Below are positions 9,717-18,066 of a DNA stretch of 62,611 nucleotides, in pieces. Below the pieces are notes generated by a model. The model saw only the letters and a list, made by a program, of their open reading frames with translations, did not search any database and was not told where the DNA came from. The stretch is from NCBI GenBank assembly GCA_964557205.1, contig CAZKZI010000002.1, positions 1 through 62,611 on the forward strand, in the 5' to 3' direction. Made by a program: the position numbers and the translations under genes. The DNA is from JAQVQN01 sp964557205 (GTDB lineage: Bacteria; Verrucomicrobiota; Kiritimatiellia; RFP12; UBA1067). The first letter of the stretch is position 1, and each line of letters opens with the position of its first letter.

Positions 9717-10607
9717 ATGGCGGAAATAAGGGCCAACCTCGTCCACCTCGGCAGTTGCATGTGGGCGGATCCGCCGGGCCGACTGGTCTGCGAGGATGCG
9801 GAATGGCAGGCCATCACGGAACGCATGGCCGCCAAAGACTACAACATGATCCTCGTGGATCTCGGCGAAGGCGTCCGCTACGAAAGCCATCCCGAGATCG
9901 CCTCGGAGGGCGCATGGAGTGTCGGGAAGCTGCGCGGGGAACTGGCGCGGCTCAGAGGCCTCGGCCTAGAACCGATCCCGAAGATGAACTTTTCCACCGC
10001 CCACGACATCTGGCTCGGGGAATACCACCGGATGGTTTCGACGCCGGAATACTACCGCGTTTGCGGGGACTTGATCCGCGAAGCCGCGGCCATTTTCGAC
10101 AAGCCGCGCTTTTTCCACATCGGCTACGACGAAGAGGATGCCTGGAACCACGTCGGCCACGCCTATGTGGCCTTGCGGCAAGGCGAGCTCTGGTGGCACG
10201 ATCTCGATTGGTTCGTGCAGACCGTCGAGAAGGCGGGCATGCGCGCGTGGATGTGGAGCGACCACATCTGGGAGCACCGCGACGAGTTCCTAAAGCGCAT
10301 GCCGCGCAGCGTCGTGCAGTCCAACTGGTACTACGACGACGCTTTCAATTCGCGCGCCTTCCGTTGGCCGCGCGTCATGAACTATATCGACCTCGATAAG
10401 GCCGGTTTCGACCAGATTCCCACTTGCTCGAACTGCGTCTCCGACGTGAACGCAGTCGGCACGGTGGATTTCTGCCGGAAGAACCTTTTGCGGGACAGGC
10501 TGCTCGGATTCCTGCAGTCGAGCTGGCGTTTGACTACCGCCGCAAACCGGAAGAAGAACTTCGACGCCATCGACCAGCTCGCCGTAGCGGCGGCGTATGG
10601 ATCGTGA
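9717..10607 (+). CDS. GH20-like (beta-hexosaminidase family) protein, apparently cytoplasmic
   Basis: A 296-residue single-barrel protein. RFFHIGYDEED at about residues 132-142 matches the paired Asp-Glu of GH20 hexosaminidases, where the Asp helps the substrate N-acetyl group and the Glu is the general acid. WMWSDHIWE and SNWYYDD further on fit later barrel strands. It lacks the usual N-terminal GH20b domain and any signal peptide, and is short for the family, so it is a catalytic-domain-only member. Position between two sialidase genes suggests it removes N-acetylhexosamines exposed after sialic acid removal, an inference from context. The stop overlaps the sequence upstream of the next gene, indicating tight coupling. 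Confidence 0.68.
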   Translation: MAEIRANLVHLGSCMWADPPGRLVCEDAEWQAITERMAAKDYNMILVDLGEGVRYESHPEIASEGAWSVGKLRGELARLRGLGLEPIPKMNFSTAHDIWLGEYHRMVSTPEYYRVCGDLIREAAAIFDKPRFFHIGYDEEDAWNHVGHAYVALRQGELWWHDLDWFVQTVEKAGMRAWMWSDHIWEHRDEFLKRMPRSVVQSNWYYDDAFNSRAFRWPRVMNYIDLDKAGFDQIPTCSNCVSDVNAVGTVDFCRKNLLRDRLLGFLQSSWRLTTAANRKKNFDAIDQLAVAAAYGS

Positions 10608-10620
10608 AGGGAAAATTACA

Positions 10621-12312
10621 ATGACGCAGCATTTCCATTGGATCAACTGGGCGATCGTGGGGGCATCTCTTTCGGCTGTCGTTTTCGCCGCGGCGGCGGA
10701 CGTGAAAGAATGGAAATTCCCGGACGGAAAGGACTTCGTACGCGTGTTGCCAGCCGAGGAACAGCCGGACTACCGCGACGGGTTCCGCGTGACGGCTGAT
10801 TTCATCTGCGACTTCGAGGCGTTCGACAAACAGAAGTGTTTCGGCAACATCGTCACCAAAGGACGCGACTTCGACCAGTCGTTCAGCGTGATGATCCGCA
10901 AGAGCGGCGATCTGCTGGTGGACCTGAAGGGGTGCGACCCCGAGTACGAGATCGTCGAGCTCGGGCTCAAGTCCGGCGAACGCTACCGCCTGGAAGTCGT
11001 TGTCGTGCCGAACGCCGTGTACGTTTCACTCGACGGCAAGGTGTGCGGCGGCTACGCCACGGCGGGTGAATTCCGATTCGATCCGAAGCTGCTGATCCAC
11101 GTAGGGCAGCTCGGCGGCTACAAATTCGAGGGAAAGCTTTTTTCCGTTTCGCTCGAAGCGCTGACGCCGCAGGCCGCGAAGGAGAGCGAGCCGACGTCGG
11201 ATTTCGCCCCGCCCGCGCATCAGGCGCGCGCGGAGGTGTACTGGACTAAGCCGATCTGCGTGGAAACCAACCGCTACATCGGCTGGCCGACCGTGTGTCG
11301 GCTCAAAAATGACGATCTGCTTGCTGTGTTCTCCGGCGACCGCGACGCGCACGCGTGCCCATGGGGAAAAGTACAAGCCGTGCGTTCGGCGGACGACGGT
11401 GAAACCTGGAGCGCCCCCACGACGGTGGCGAACGGCCCGCTCGACGACCGCGACGCCGGCGTGGTCGTCTTCCCCGACGGCGAAATCATCGTCACGTATT
11501 TCACCTCCGTCGCCTACCGGTCGAAGAAGTTCCTCAAGACGGACTGGCCGCGTGACGATCCGCACTACTGGTGGAAGCGTCACGACGACAAGATCTCAGC
11601 CAAGACGCGCAAAGAGGCGCTCGGCTATTTCCTCGTCAGGTCGAAGGACGACGGGCGCACGTGGGGCGAACCCGAGAAGATGACGCTCGACGCGCACGCG
11701 CCCCACGGACCGATCCTCCTGAAGGACGGTGGTCTCTTCCAGTTCGGGCTCGTGCAGTCCGCCGACGGCAACTGCCTCATCCGCGCGATGCGCTCCGACG
11801 ACCGCGGCCGCACCTGGCGCACGGTCTGCCGGGAAATCGGGCATTCGGGCCGCAACAAACTCGGTTATGCGATCTACGACGAACCGCATGCGGCGGAACT
11901 CCCGGACGGCACATTCGTGGGCTTCGTGAGGAACAACTGCGATTCAAGCCCCATGGTCATGCAGCGCACCCTCTCGACGGACGGCGGGTGCACGTGGACG
12001 CCGTTCGAATCCTCCGGGCTCGTGGGCCTGCCGCCGCATCTGACGGCGCTCGGCGGCAAGCGGGTGCTCTGCGTCTATGGTCGGCGCGAAAGGGCATTCG
12101 GCTTCGGCGAGTTCGCGGCTTTGTCGGACGACGGCGGCGCCACGTGGGACGCGGCGCACGAAATCACGCTTGCGCGTTCGCACTGCGGCGATCTCGGCTA
12201 TCCCTCGACGGCGGTTCTGCCGGACGGCAAACTCGTCACGGTTTATTATCAGCAACGGATTCCGGGCGAACGCCCTTGCCTCATGGCCACGAAGTGGCGC
12301 GTGACAAAATGA
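10621..12312 (+). CDS. Secreted sialidase-like (BNR/Asp-box) protein 2
   Basis: A 563-residue paralogue of the gene at 7476 with the same layout: signal peptide (residues 1-25), LamG-like sandwich, then a propeller with Asp-boxes SADDGETW (about 256), SKDDGRTW (340), SDDRGRTW (392), STDGGCTW (451) and SDDGGATW (502). It shares the IGWPTVCRL and HACPWGKVQ signatures with its twin but has diverged widely elsewhere, so the duplication is not recent. An ATG at 10597 lies in the preceding gene; the ATG at 10621 is preferred because GAAGGG precedes it and the signal peptide follows. Two copies around a hexosaminidase-like gene suggest different linkages or substrates. Exact sugar specificity is unknown. 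Confidence 0.82.
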   Translation: MTQHFHWINWAIVGASLSAVVFAAAADVKEWKFPDGKDFVRVLPAEEQPDYRDGFRVTADFICDFEAFDKQKCFGNIVTKGRDFDQSFSVMIRKSGDLLVDLKGCDPEYEIVELGLKSGERYRLEVVVVPNAVYVSLDGKVCGGYATAGEFRFDPKLLIHVGQLGGYKFEGKLFSVSLEALTPQAAKESEPTSDFAPPAHQARAEVYWTKPICVETNRYIGWPTVCRLKNDDLLAVFSGDRDAHACPWGKVQAVRSADDGETWSAPTTVANGPLDDRDAGVVVFPDGEIIVTYFTSVAYRSKKFLKTDWPRDDPHYWWKRHDDKISAKTRKEALGYFLVRSKDDGRTWGEPEKMTLDAHAPHGPILLKDGGLFQFGLVQSADGNCLIRAMRSDDRGRTWRTVCREIGHSGRNKLGYAIYDEPHAAELPDGTFVGFVRNNCDSSPMVMQRTLSTDGGCTWTPFESSGLVGLPPHLTALGGKRVLCVYGRRERAFGFGEFAALSDDGGATWDAAHEITLARSHCGDLGYPSTAVLPDGKLVTVYYQQRIPGERPCLMATKWRVTK

Positions 12313-12323
12313 AAGGACCCCCA

Positions 12324-13508
12324 ATGAAAAAGATCGAAAGAATTTCCGCGCTCGAGCGCGAATACGTGAAACAGGTGCTGGACGGCCAGTTCAAGAGCGC
12401 CAGGAACTACTGCATGGTGACGCAGTTAGAAAAGGAATTCGCCACCAAGATTGGCGCGAAATACGCGATCGCGATGGTGAACGGCACGGCGACCTTGCAC
12501 TGCGCTCTTGAAGTGGCGGGTGTCGGCGAGGGAGACGAGGTGATCTGCCCGCCCTTGACTATGGCGAGCACCAACATGTGTATCCTTCACGTGGGCGCGA
12601 CGCCTGTCTTCGCGGACGTCGACCCCGATACGTTCACGATCTCCCCCGCGTCGATCGCGGCGAAGATCACACCGCGCACAAAGGCGATCATCCCCGTGCC
12701 GCTCTATGGCCTCCCCTGCGATATCGACGCGATCATGGCGATCGCCGCGAAGAACAATCTCACGGTGATCGAGGACGCCGCACAGTGCTTCCTCGGCAAG
12801 TACAAGGGCCGCACCGTAGGACATACCGCCCACATGTCGTCTTTCAGCTTCCAGGCCTCGAAACACATGACCTGCGGCGAAGGCGGCATAGTCACGACCA
12901 ACGACCCCGATCTCGCGCTCAAACTGCGGCGCTATTCAGGCCTCGGCTACGGCTCGATCGGCCTCGAGAAGAGCCGCATCACGAAGGAGGACATTCAAAG
13001 TCCCACCTTCGAGCGCCACGTCATCATGGGATGGAACTACCGTCCGTCTGATCTCTGCGGCGCGGTGGCACTCGCGCAGCTGCAGCGTCTCGACGAACTC
13101 GTCGAAATGCGCGTCTTGGCGGCGAAGCATTTCCTTGAGGCGGTGAAGCCCTTCGGCTGGCTCAAGCCGCAGGCCGAGCCGGAGGGCTACGTCAATTCTT
13201 GGTGGGCCTACGTGATGGCGTTCGACGTAAAGAAGGTGGACTGGTTCACGTTCCGGAATAAGTTCAGGGAACTTGGCGGCGACGGCGTGTACGGCGCATG
13301 GATGCTCGGCTATCTCGAGCCCATGTACCGGAACCGCAAGTTCCTCGGCCGCGAGAAAAAAATCGGCGGCGATTTTGCGAAAGGAATTTGTCCCGTGGCT
13401 GAAGACCTCCAGCCGCGTCTGCTGCAGTTCAAGACCAACTACTTCGACGAAGCGGACGCCGTCCGCCAGGCGGAGATTCTCCGTAAGACCTGCGAATTCT
13501 TCGACTGA
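12324..13508 (+). CDS. DegT/DnrJ/EryC1/StrS-family sugar aminotransferase
   Basis: A 394-residue PLP enzyme of the sugar aminotransferase family. Landmarks are GDEVICPPLTMASTN, the aspartate-containing VIEDAAQ that contacts PLP, and SFQASKHMTCGEGG, whose lysine (about residue 180) should bind PLP. Such enzymes transfer an amino group to keto-sugar nucleotides, although some homologues in catabolic loci act on free sugars. The start at 12324 has GAAAGGA seven bases upstream; an in-frame ATG at 12309 overlaps the previous stop and would add five residues. It is cytoplasmic, the last complete gene of the operon, followed immediately by a broken dehydrogenase that may have been its pathway partner. 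Confidence 0.88.
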   Translation: MKKIERISALEREYVKQVLDGQFKSARNYCMVTQLEKEFATKIGAKYAIAMVNGTATLHCALEVAGVGEGDEVICPPLTMASTNMCILHVGATPVFADVDPDTFTISPASIAAKITPRTKAIIPVPLYGLPCDIDAIMAIAAKNNLTVIEDAAQCFLGKYKGRTVGHTAHMSSFSFQASKHMTCGEGGIVTTNDPDLALKLRRYSGLGYGSIGLEKSRITKEDIQSPTFERHVIMGWNYRPSDLCGAVALAQLQRLDELVEMRVLAAKHFLEAVKPFGWLKPQAEPEGYVNSWWAYVMAFDVKKVDWFTFRNKFRELGGDGVYGAWMLGYLEPMYRNRKFLGREKKIGGDFAKGICPVAEDLQPRLLQFKTNYFDEADAVRQAEILRKTCEFFD

Positions 13509-13517
13509 GGCGTGCGC

Positions 13518-13625
13518 ATGAAGAATCTGTTTGATCTCACGGGCAAAGTCGTGGCAATCACCGGCGGCGCCGGCGGGACGGCAGGATCACGGCAGAACTT
13601 TTCGAAACGGAGAAGTCAGAACTGA
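13518..13625 (+). pseudogene. 5' fragment of a short-chain dehydrogenase/reductase
   Basis: The first 20 or so codons read MKNLFDLTGKVVAITGGAGG, the Rossmann start and glycine-rich TGGxGG motif of an SDR oxidoreductase. Similarity then stops abruptly near 13577 and the frame runs 14 more unrelated codons to TGA at 13623. The rest of the roughly 250-residue enzyme is absent. The gene begins nine bases after the aminotransferase stop, so it was the operon's next gene. Sequence past the break contains a dispersed repeat, suggesting a rearrangement joint. Confidence 0.75.
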
Positions 13626-13654
13626 ACCCGCTTCCGGCACAGAAGGCGCATTTT

Positions 13655-13691
13655 TTGGAGGGCGTTTTCTTTGAGGGATCTGGCGGCGGGG
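13655..13691 (+). repeat. Dispersed repeat, copy A
   Basis: TTGGAGGGCGTTTTCTTT followed by GAGGGATCTGGCGGCGGGG recurs almost exactly at 21113-21153, where an extra CTTT is inserted. It lies in the 216-base gene-free stretch between the broken dehydrogenase and the GH50-like gene. Function unknown. Confidence 0.6.
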
Positions 13692-13760
13692 CGCGACAAC
13701 GGGCTTGCCGTTGAGAATGTCGGAGACCTGTCCCCTTGTTTGTTCTGAAAGAAAACACCC

Positions 13761-13789
13761 TTGCAGACTGCGGTGTGCGATGTGATAAT
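13761..13789 (+). promoter_or_regulatory. Candidate sigma-70 promoter of the GH50-like gene
   Basis: TTGCAG at 13761-13766 and GATAAT at 13784-13789 are separated by 17 bases and lie about 52 bases before the start codon at 13842. The good spacing, and the fact that the preceding operon is broken off upstream, support a separate promoter here. Confidence 0.5.
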
Positions 13790-13841
13790 TCAGCGGTAAT
13801 AGAATACGCGTGCAGGTCAACTTTGGAATTAAAGGGAGCGA

Positions 13842-16649
13842 ATGAAAAAGACGCTTTGGCTGTTAGTTTGGATGGTGGGAATTGCCTGTGCGGAAATGAA
13901 GCCGATACCGACCAGCGGGCCCGGCTGGCAGGGCGATCCGTTGACGTGGAAGTTTCGCCAAGACGGCATACATTGCACGCTGTCGAATGTCAACGGGATC
14001 GCCGTATACCGCGCGTCGCCGCTGGCATCGAAGGTAACGGTTGAGACCGTCTTCACGCCACAGAAGGCTCCGGGCTTGAACTGGAATGTGGCTGCTGTCG
14101 CCATCGTGGCCGACGAACGCAATTTCTGGCACCTCGCGTTGGTACAGACGCCGCCCGAACAAGGCTGCAAGCCCATGTTCGAACTCACAGAGATGCGCGA
14201 CGGGGAGTGGCTGGCGCAGAGCAATTTGAAGTTGGAGATCAACGAGGAAAGTGGCCAAAAGTGGGCCTTCGGTCAGTCCTATCGTCTGAAGCTGAACTTG
14301 GACAAAAGCGGCATTACGGGAACGATTGCGACGTCCAGCGGAAACCAGATTCTGCGGAAGCGGTTTGCCTTCACGGACGTTGCCGTTAAATGTGGTAGGC
14401 CCGCCGTGCGCATCAATGGTTTCACGGGAACGTTTGCGGAAATTCGCGCTGAGTCGGACGAGCCAATGGCTGATGTGAAAGTGGATGCTGCGTTTCCCGT
14501 CTATGCCATGGAAAACACGGTGCCGGGGATCACCGACCAAGCGACTGGTTTCTTCCATGTTGCGCAGAAACCGGACGGTCGCTGGTGGGCCATCGATCCG
14601 CTCGGACGCGGCGTTGTGCTGATGGGTGTCGACCATGTGACGTTTCATGGGCACTGGTGCGAGAAGCTGGGGTACAGTCCACACGCAAAGAAGAACGAGA
14701 AGAAGTACACTGACCATGCGGAGTGGGAAAGCGAGACGCTGGGTCGGCTGAAGACATGGGGTTTCACTATGCTCGGCGCGGGATGCGATTCGAAGCTTAA
14801 ACACCGTGGTCTGGTGCACACCGAGTTTCTCGGCATCGGCGACCACCTCGCGACGCTGGGCGACGAATATGACATCACGCCAAACGAGCGTCGGCCCTGT
14901 TCGTCGTTTCCAAACGTGTTTCATCCCGATTTCGAGGCGCACTGCCAATATCGTGTGCAACAGAGCTGCGTGCCGAATCGTAACGACCCTTGGCTGTTTG
15001 GATACTTCATTGATAACGAGTTGGCGTGGTGGGGCCGCGGCGGTTCCGAGACCGGACTGTTTGACGCGGTTATGAAAAAAAGCGCGACGCATACGGCCAA
15101 GATCGCCCTGCGCGATTTTTTGGCGCGGCAGGCGGAAAACGACGTGGCCAAGTTCAACGGCCTGTGGGGAACCCAACTCAAGGGCTTTGATGAGATTTTG
15201 GCGCTGAAGGCCTTGCCGGTTGCGAACGATGCGCAGCGGGTAGTGAAGCGCGATTTTCTGCGCTTTGCGGCGGATCGCTACTTCTCTGTCACGACGCGCG
15301 CAATCCGCGAGGCGGACCCGAACCATCTGGTGCTAGGCGCACGTTTCGCGGGAACAAGCGGTGCCGATCCTGTGGTGTGGGAGGTGTCCGGCAAATACTG
15401 CGACGTGGTGACCTTCAACTGTTATCCCATGGCCGATCTGGACGAGGGCCGCGTCTACACGCACTTCGGCAAAGGCGGCGAGTTGGTGACCGAGCACTTC
15501 GCCAAATTCTACGACACTGTGAAGCGGCCGATGCTGATCACTGAATGGTCCTTTCCCGCGTTAGACGCCGGGTTGCCGAGCGTGCATGGCGCGGGACAGC
15601 GCTTCCGCACGCAGGCTGAGCGCACGGCAGCGACGAGTCTGTTCGCACGCACGATGCTGAGTTTGCCGTTCTTGCTGGGCTACGACTATTTCATGTGGGT
15701 GGACGAGCCCGCGTTGGGTATCAGCACGCCGTTTCCTGAGGATTCCAACTACGGGCTTATCAACGAGGACGGTGTGCCTTACCCGCTTTTGACCGAGATG
15801 TTCACGGCGCTGCAACGCGAGGCGGGCGTTTGGCGCTTCAAGTCTGCTCCCGAGGCGAAACAGACGCTGAAAACCGGTCCGCTGCCAACTGCGATGTCGG
15901 TTGCGCGCGCGGCGGCGACGGGCGAAACGAAAGCGTTCTTTGTGCGCGAAGGCGACATGTTCCGCGCGGGCAACGGACGGATCGAGCTTTCCGGTGCTTT
16001 GGGCGGCGGCAACCTTGTGCGGCGCGTGACGCTCGACGGCGCGGAGAAACCGATCGGGCAGTACAATGCGCTGATCCAAACGTTGAACGCGAACGGGCAG
16101 AACCGCTGGACCGATACGCGGACGGTGAAGGCCGTCGTTGGGTGTGTGGATGAGGGCGTCGCGGTGGTGGAGGTGACGGGCGCGACAGAGGGCTCGGAAA
16201 GTTTCGAGGTGACGCACCGTCTGATTCTACCGCCCGGAACGCCGTGGTTCATCAGCGAGGTGGTGAGCGTGAAAAACACGGGAACGGGACCGCTCAAGCT
16301 GAACGGGATATTCTTCCGATTGTACAGCGACTTCAAAGACGTGCCTGAAGAATTGCCACCGAATCTATGGGGCATGCCGACGGCGAGCTGTTGGCTGGAC
16401 AGCAAGGACGGACGCTTTTTTGGCGCGGTGGCGTTCAGGCGGTCCGATCTGCAAATTCACTTCTGGGTGGATGAAAATGGCTGTGGCGCGCATCCCGATG
16501 CGAGACTGGCGATAGTTGAAACGGCGGTTGTTCCGGGTGCGGTCTGGATGCCAGCGGAACCGGTCTATCTGATTTGCACGGCTGGAACCGGCGGCAGCGT
16601 GGCGTGGCTGAAGTGCGCGCAAGAGCTTGGTGTGATTCTCGGGCGTTAG
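13842..16649 (+). CDS. Secreted GH50-like (beta-agarase-like) glycoside hydrolase
   Basis: A 935-residue exported enzyme with signal peptide MKKTLWLLVWMVGIACA. An N-terminal beta-sandwich (about 20-205) precedes a GH-A clan TIM barrel (about 235-670) and a C-terminal beta-rich region. In the barrel, FGYFIDNELAWWG carries the likely acid/base Glu393 and MLITEWSFP the likely nucleophile Glu568; DNEL followed by a tryptophan is typical of GH50 agarases. GRWWAIDPLGRGVVLMGVDH is also characteristic. GH50 members cut agarose or related galactans, but relatives in gut and soil PVC bacteria may act on other beta-galactosides. It seems to be a single transcription unit with its own promoter, outside the sialidase operon. 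Confidence 0.78.
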   Translation: MKKTLWLLVWMVGIACAEMKPIPTSGPGWQGDPLTWKFRQDGIHCTLSNVNGIAVYRASPLASKVTVETVFTPQKAPGLNWNVAAVAIVADERNFWHLALVQTPPEQGCKPMFELTEMRDGEWLAQSNLKLEINEESGQKWAFGQSYRLKLNLDKSGITGTIATSSGNQILRKRFAFTDVAVKCGRPAVRINGFTGTFAEIRAESDEPMADVKVDAAFPVYAMENTVPGITDQATGFFHVAQKPDGRWWAIDPLGRGVVLMGVDHVTFHGHWCEKLGYSPHAKKNEKKYTDHAEWESETLGRLKTWGFTMLGAGCDSKLKHRGLVHTEFLGIGDHLATLGDEYDITPNERRPCSSFPNVFHPDFEAHCQYRVQQSCVPNRNDPWLFGYFIDNELAWWGRGGSETGLFDAVMKKSATHTAKIALRDFLARQAENDVAKFNGLWGTQLKGFDEILALKALPVANDAQRVVKRDFLRFAADRYFSVTTRAIREADPNHLVLGARFAGTSGADPVVWEVSGKYCDVVTFNCYPMADLDEGRVYTHFGKGGELVTEHFAKFYDTVKRPMLITEWSFPALDAGLPSVHGAGQRFRTQAERTAATSLFARTMLSLPFLLGYDYFMWVDEPALGISTPFPEDSNYGLINEDGVPYPLLTEMFTALQREAGVWRFKSAPEAKQTLKTGPLPTAMSVARAAATGETKAFFVREGDMFRAGNGRIELSGALGGGNLVRRVTLDGAEKPIGQYNALIQTLNANGQNRWTDTRTVKAVVGCVDEGVAVVEVTGATEGSESFEVTHRLILPPGTPWFISEVVSVKNTGTGPLKLNGIFFRLYSDFKDVPEELPPNLWGMPTASCWLDSKDGRFFGAVAFRRSDLQIHFWVDENGCGAHPDARLAIVETAVVPGAVWMPAEPVYLICTAGTGGSVAWLKCAQELGVILGR

Positions 16650-16731
16650 AACCATTGAAATCAGACACAACCATGGAGGCAACAAAGATGAAGAAGAACA
16701 GAAATGCAGTGCAAGGAAGGAGCGAAGAACA

Positions 16732-17106
16732 ATGACAGCAAGAAAACAAGTCTACAAATGCAACGTATGTGGCAACATCGTCGAGGTTTTAGATAGTGGC
16801 GAGGGCGAACTCGTCTGCTGCGGCGAACCGATGCAGATTCAGACTGAGAATACCGTGGATGCGGCACGCGAGAAGCATGTGCCGGTGATCGAGAAGATCG
16901 ATGGTGGCGTGAAGGTGAAGGTCGGCAGCGTCGCGCATCCCATGGATGACAAGCATTGGATCGAGTGGATCGAAGTGATTGCCGATGGCAAGAGCTATCG
17001 TCAATTCCTCAAACCCGGCCAGGCGCCTGAAGCGGTGTTTGCGATCACGGCCCAAGAGATTACGGCCCGCGAGTACTGCAGTTTGCACGGGCTGTGGAAG
17101 GGGTAA
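16732..17106 (+). CDS. dfx: Desulfoferrodoxin / superoxide reductase
   Basis: A 124-residue 2Fe-type superoxide reductase that reduces superoxide to hydrogen peroxide without releasing oxygen, typical of anaerobes. The N-terminal desulforedoxin domain shows CNVCGN and the CC pair in LVCCGEPM that bind a rubredoxin-like iron. The catalytic iron ligands are visible as the histidines of EKHVPVIE and VAHPMDDKHWIEWIE and the Cys and His of REYCSLHGLWK. AAGGAAGG provides a strong ribosome site. A 15-20 codon open frame (ATG 16673 or 16688) overlaps its start codon by an ATGA junction and may couple translation, though it could be chance. The peroxide it makes may be handled by the neighbouring peroxidase. 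Confidence 0.95.
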   Translation: MTARKQVYKCNVCGNIVEVLDSGEGELVCCGEPMQIQTENTVDAAREKHVPVIEKIDGGVKVKVGSVAHPMDDKHWIEWIEVIADGKSYRQFLKPGQAPEAVFAITAQEITAREYCSLHGLWKG

Positions 17107-17196
17107 TCCGTTTGAGACAGATTGCTTTATCATGCAAAATAGAGTACCCTAAAAGCCGTGTTGGCGTTGAACAATGTATGAAACATCAGGAGTACC

Positions 17197-17769
17197 ATGA
17201 ATCGATTATTGGCAATCGGGATGATGGCAGGATTGATGGGGTGTGTAAGCTCCGAGAACGATGAGGCTACTGTGACCAATATCTACGATTTAACGATGCA
17301 GGACATTGATGGGGAAGCCGTGTGCCTTGGAGCTTTTAAGGGCAAGGTCTTATTGATTGTCAACGTGGCCAGCAAATGTGGTTTTACTGGGCAGTACGAG
17401 GGATTGGAGCAACTCTACAAGACATACAAAGACCAAGGCCTTGTCATTCTTGGTTTTCCGGCGAACAACTTCATGAGGCAAGAGCCGGGAACAGAGGCCG
17501 AAATCAAAAACTTCTGCACGCTGACCTATGGTGTAACCTTCCCGATGTTTGCGAAGATTTCGGTGAGGGGCAAAGACATCCACCCGCTCTATCAGTTCCT
17601 GACCTCGAAGGCAGACAACGCACAATTTGGCGGCCGGATCTCTTGGAACTTCAACAAGTTTCTGGTTTCGCGGACTGGCGCAATCATCGGGCGGTTCGGT
17701 AGCCGTACGAAGCCCGACGACAAAGCACTCGTCGCGGCGGTAGAAGCAGCGCTCAAGGCACCCAACTAA
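17197..17769 (+). CDS. Glutathione peroxidase-family lipoprotein
   Basis: A 190-residue thiol peroxidase of the glutathione peroxidase family, exported as a lipoprotein: LMGC at residues 13-16 is the lipobox. The peroxidatic cysteine is Cys61 in NVASKCGFTGQY and the conserved tryptophan is Trp150 in SWNFNKFLV. The position normally held by the catalytic glutamine (GFPCNQF) reads GFPANNF here, so that Gln is Asn and the nearby Cys is Ala. A resolving cysteine may be the one in IKNFCTLTYG. It probably uses thioredoxin rather than glutathione. It lies 90 bases after superoxide reductase in the same direction, consistent with an oxidative-stress pair. Confidence 0.9.
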   Translation: MNRLLAIGMMAGLMGCVSSENDEATVTNIYDLTMQDIDGEAVCLGAFKGKVLLIVNVASKCGFTGQYEGLEQLYKTYKDQGLVILGFPANNFMRQEPGTEAEIKNFCTLTYGVTFPMFAKISVRGKDIHPLYQFLTSKADNAQFGGRISWNFNKFLVSRTGAIIGRFGSRTKPDDKALVAAVEAALKAPN

Positions 17770-17777
17770 GGGATGTC

Positions 17778-17909
17778 ATGGACAAAATCCGGCTCGGTGT
17801 CAGCAAATGCTTTCTCGGCGAAGTGGTCCGCTACGACGGTTAGCACAAACACGGTCACTTCATCACCGACCCGATCGAGTTGAAACTCCGCACCCATGCA
17901 TCGCGGTAG
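17778..17909 (+). pseudogene. DUF523 (YbbK-like) gene fragment with internal stop
   Basis: MDKIRLGVSKCFLGEVVRYD then Gly, TAG (17841-17843), then HKHGHFITDPIE matches the opening of DUF523 proteins, which normally read VRYDGGHK. Only about 35 of more than 150 residues remain and the frame ends at 17907. It starts eight bases after the peroxidase stop. The stop and truncation make it a dead remnant. Confidence 0.7.
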
Positions 17910-18066
17910 TATTATTAAATTACCAGTCCCTTTATATGAATTTTGACACTGCAGATGATGAAGAGAAGTTCACTGAGGGGATTCTTGCGGTTCCCGTGGT
18001 TGCATAGGCGACACGTTTATGACAAGCACTCCCCAATTCAGGATTTGAAAGGAAAGGCGGCTCGAC

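Noticed and set aside
13558..13820. Overlapping minus-strand frames across the copy A repeat
   Set aside because: A similar frame is open in copy B, but the likeness is explained by the DNA repeat; the proteins lack start signals and end in low-complexity Arg runs.
17112..17145. Promoter before the glutathione peroxidase gene
   Set aside because: TTGAGA is present but no acceptable -10 lies at 16-18 bases.
17938..18009. 23-codon frame MNFDTADDEEKFTEGILAVP
   Set aside because: Too short, no ribosome site and no recognised family; more likely part of the decayed island border.
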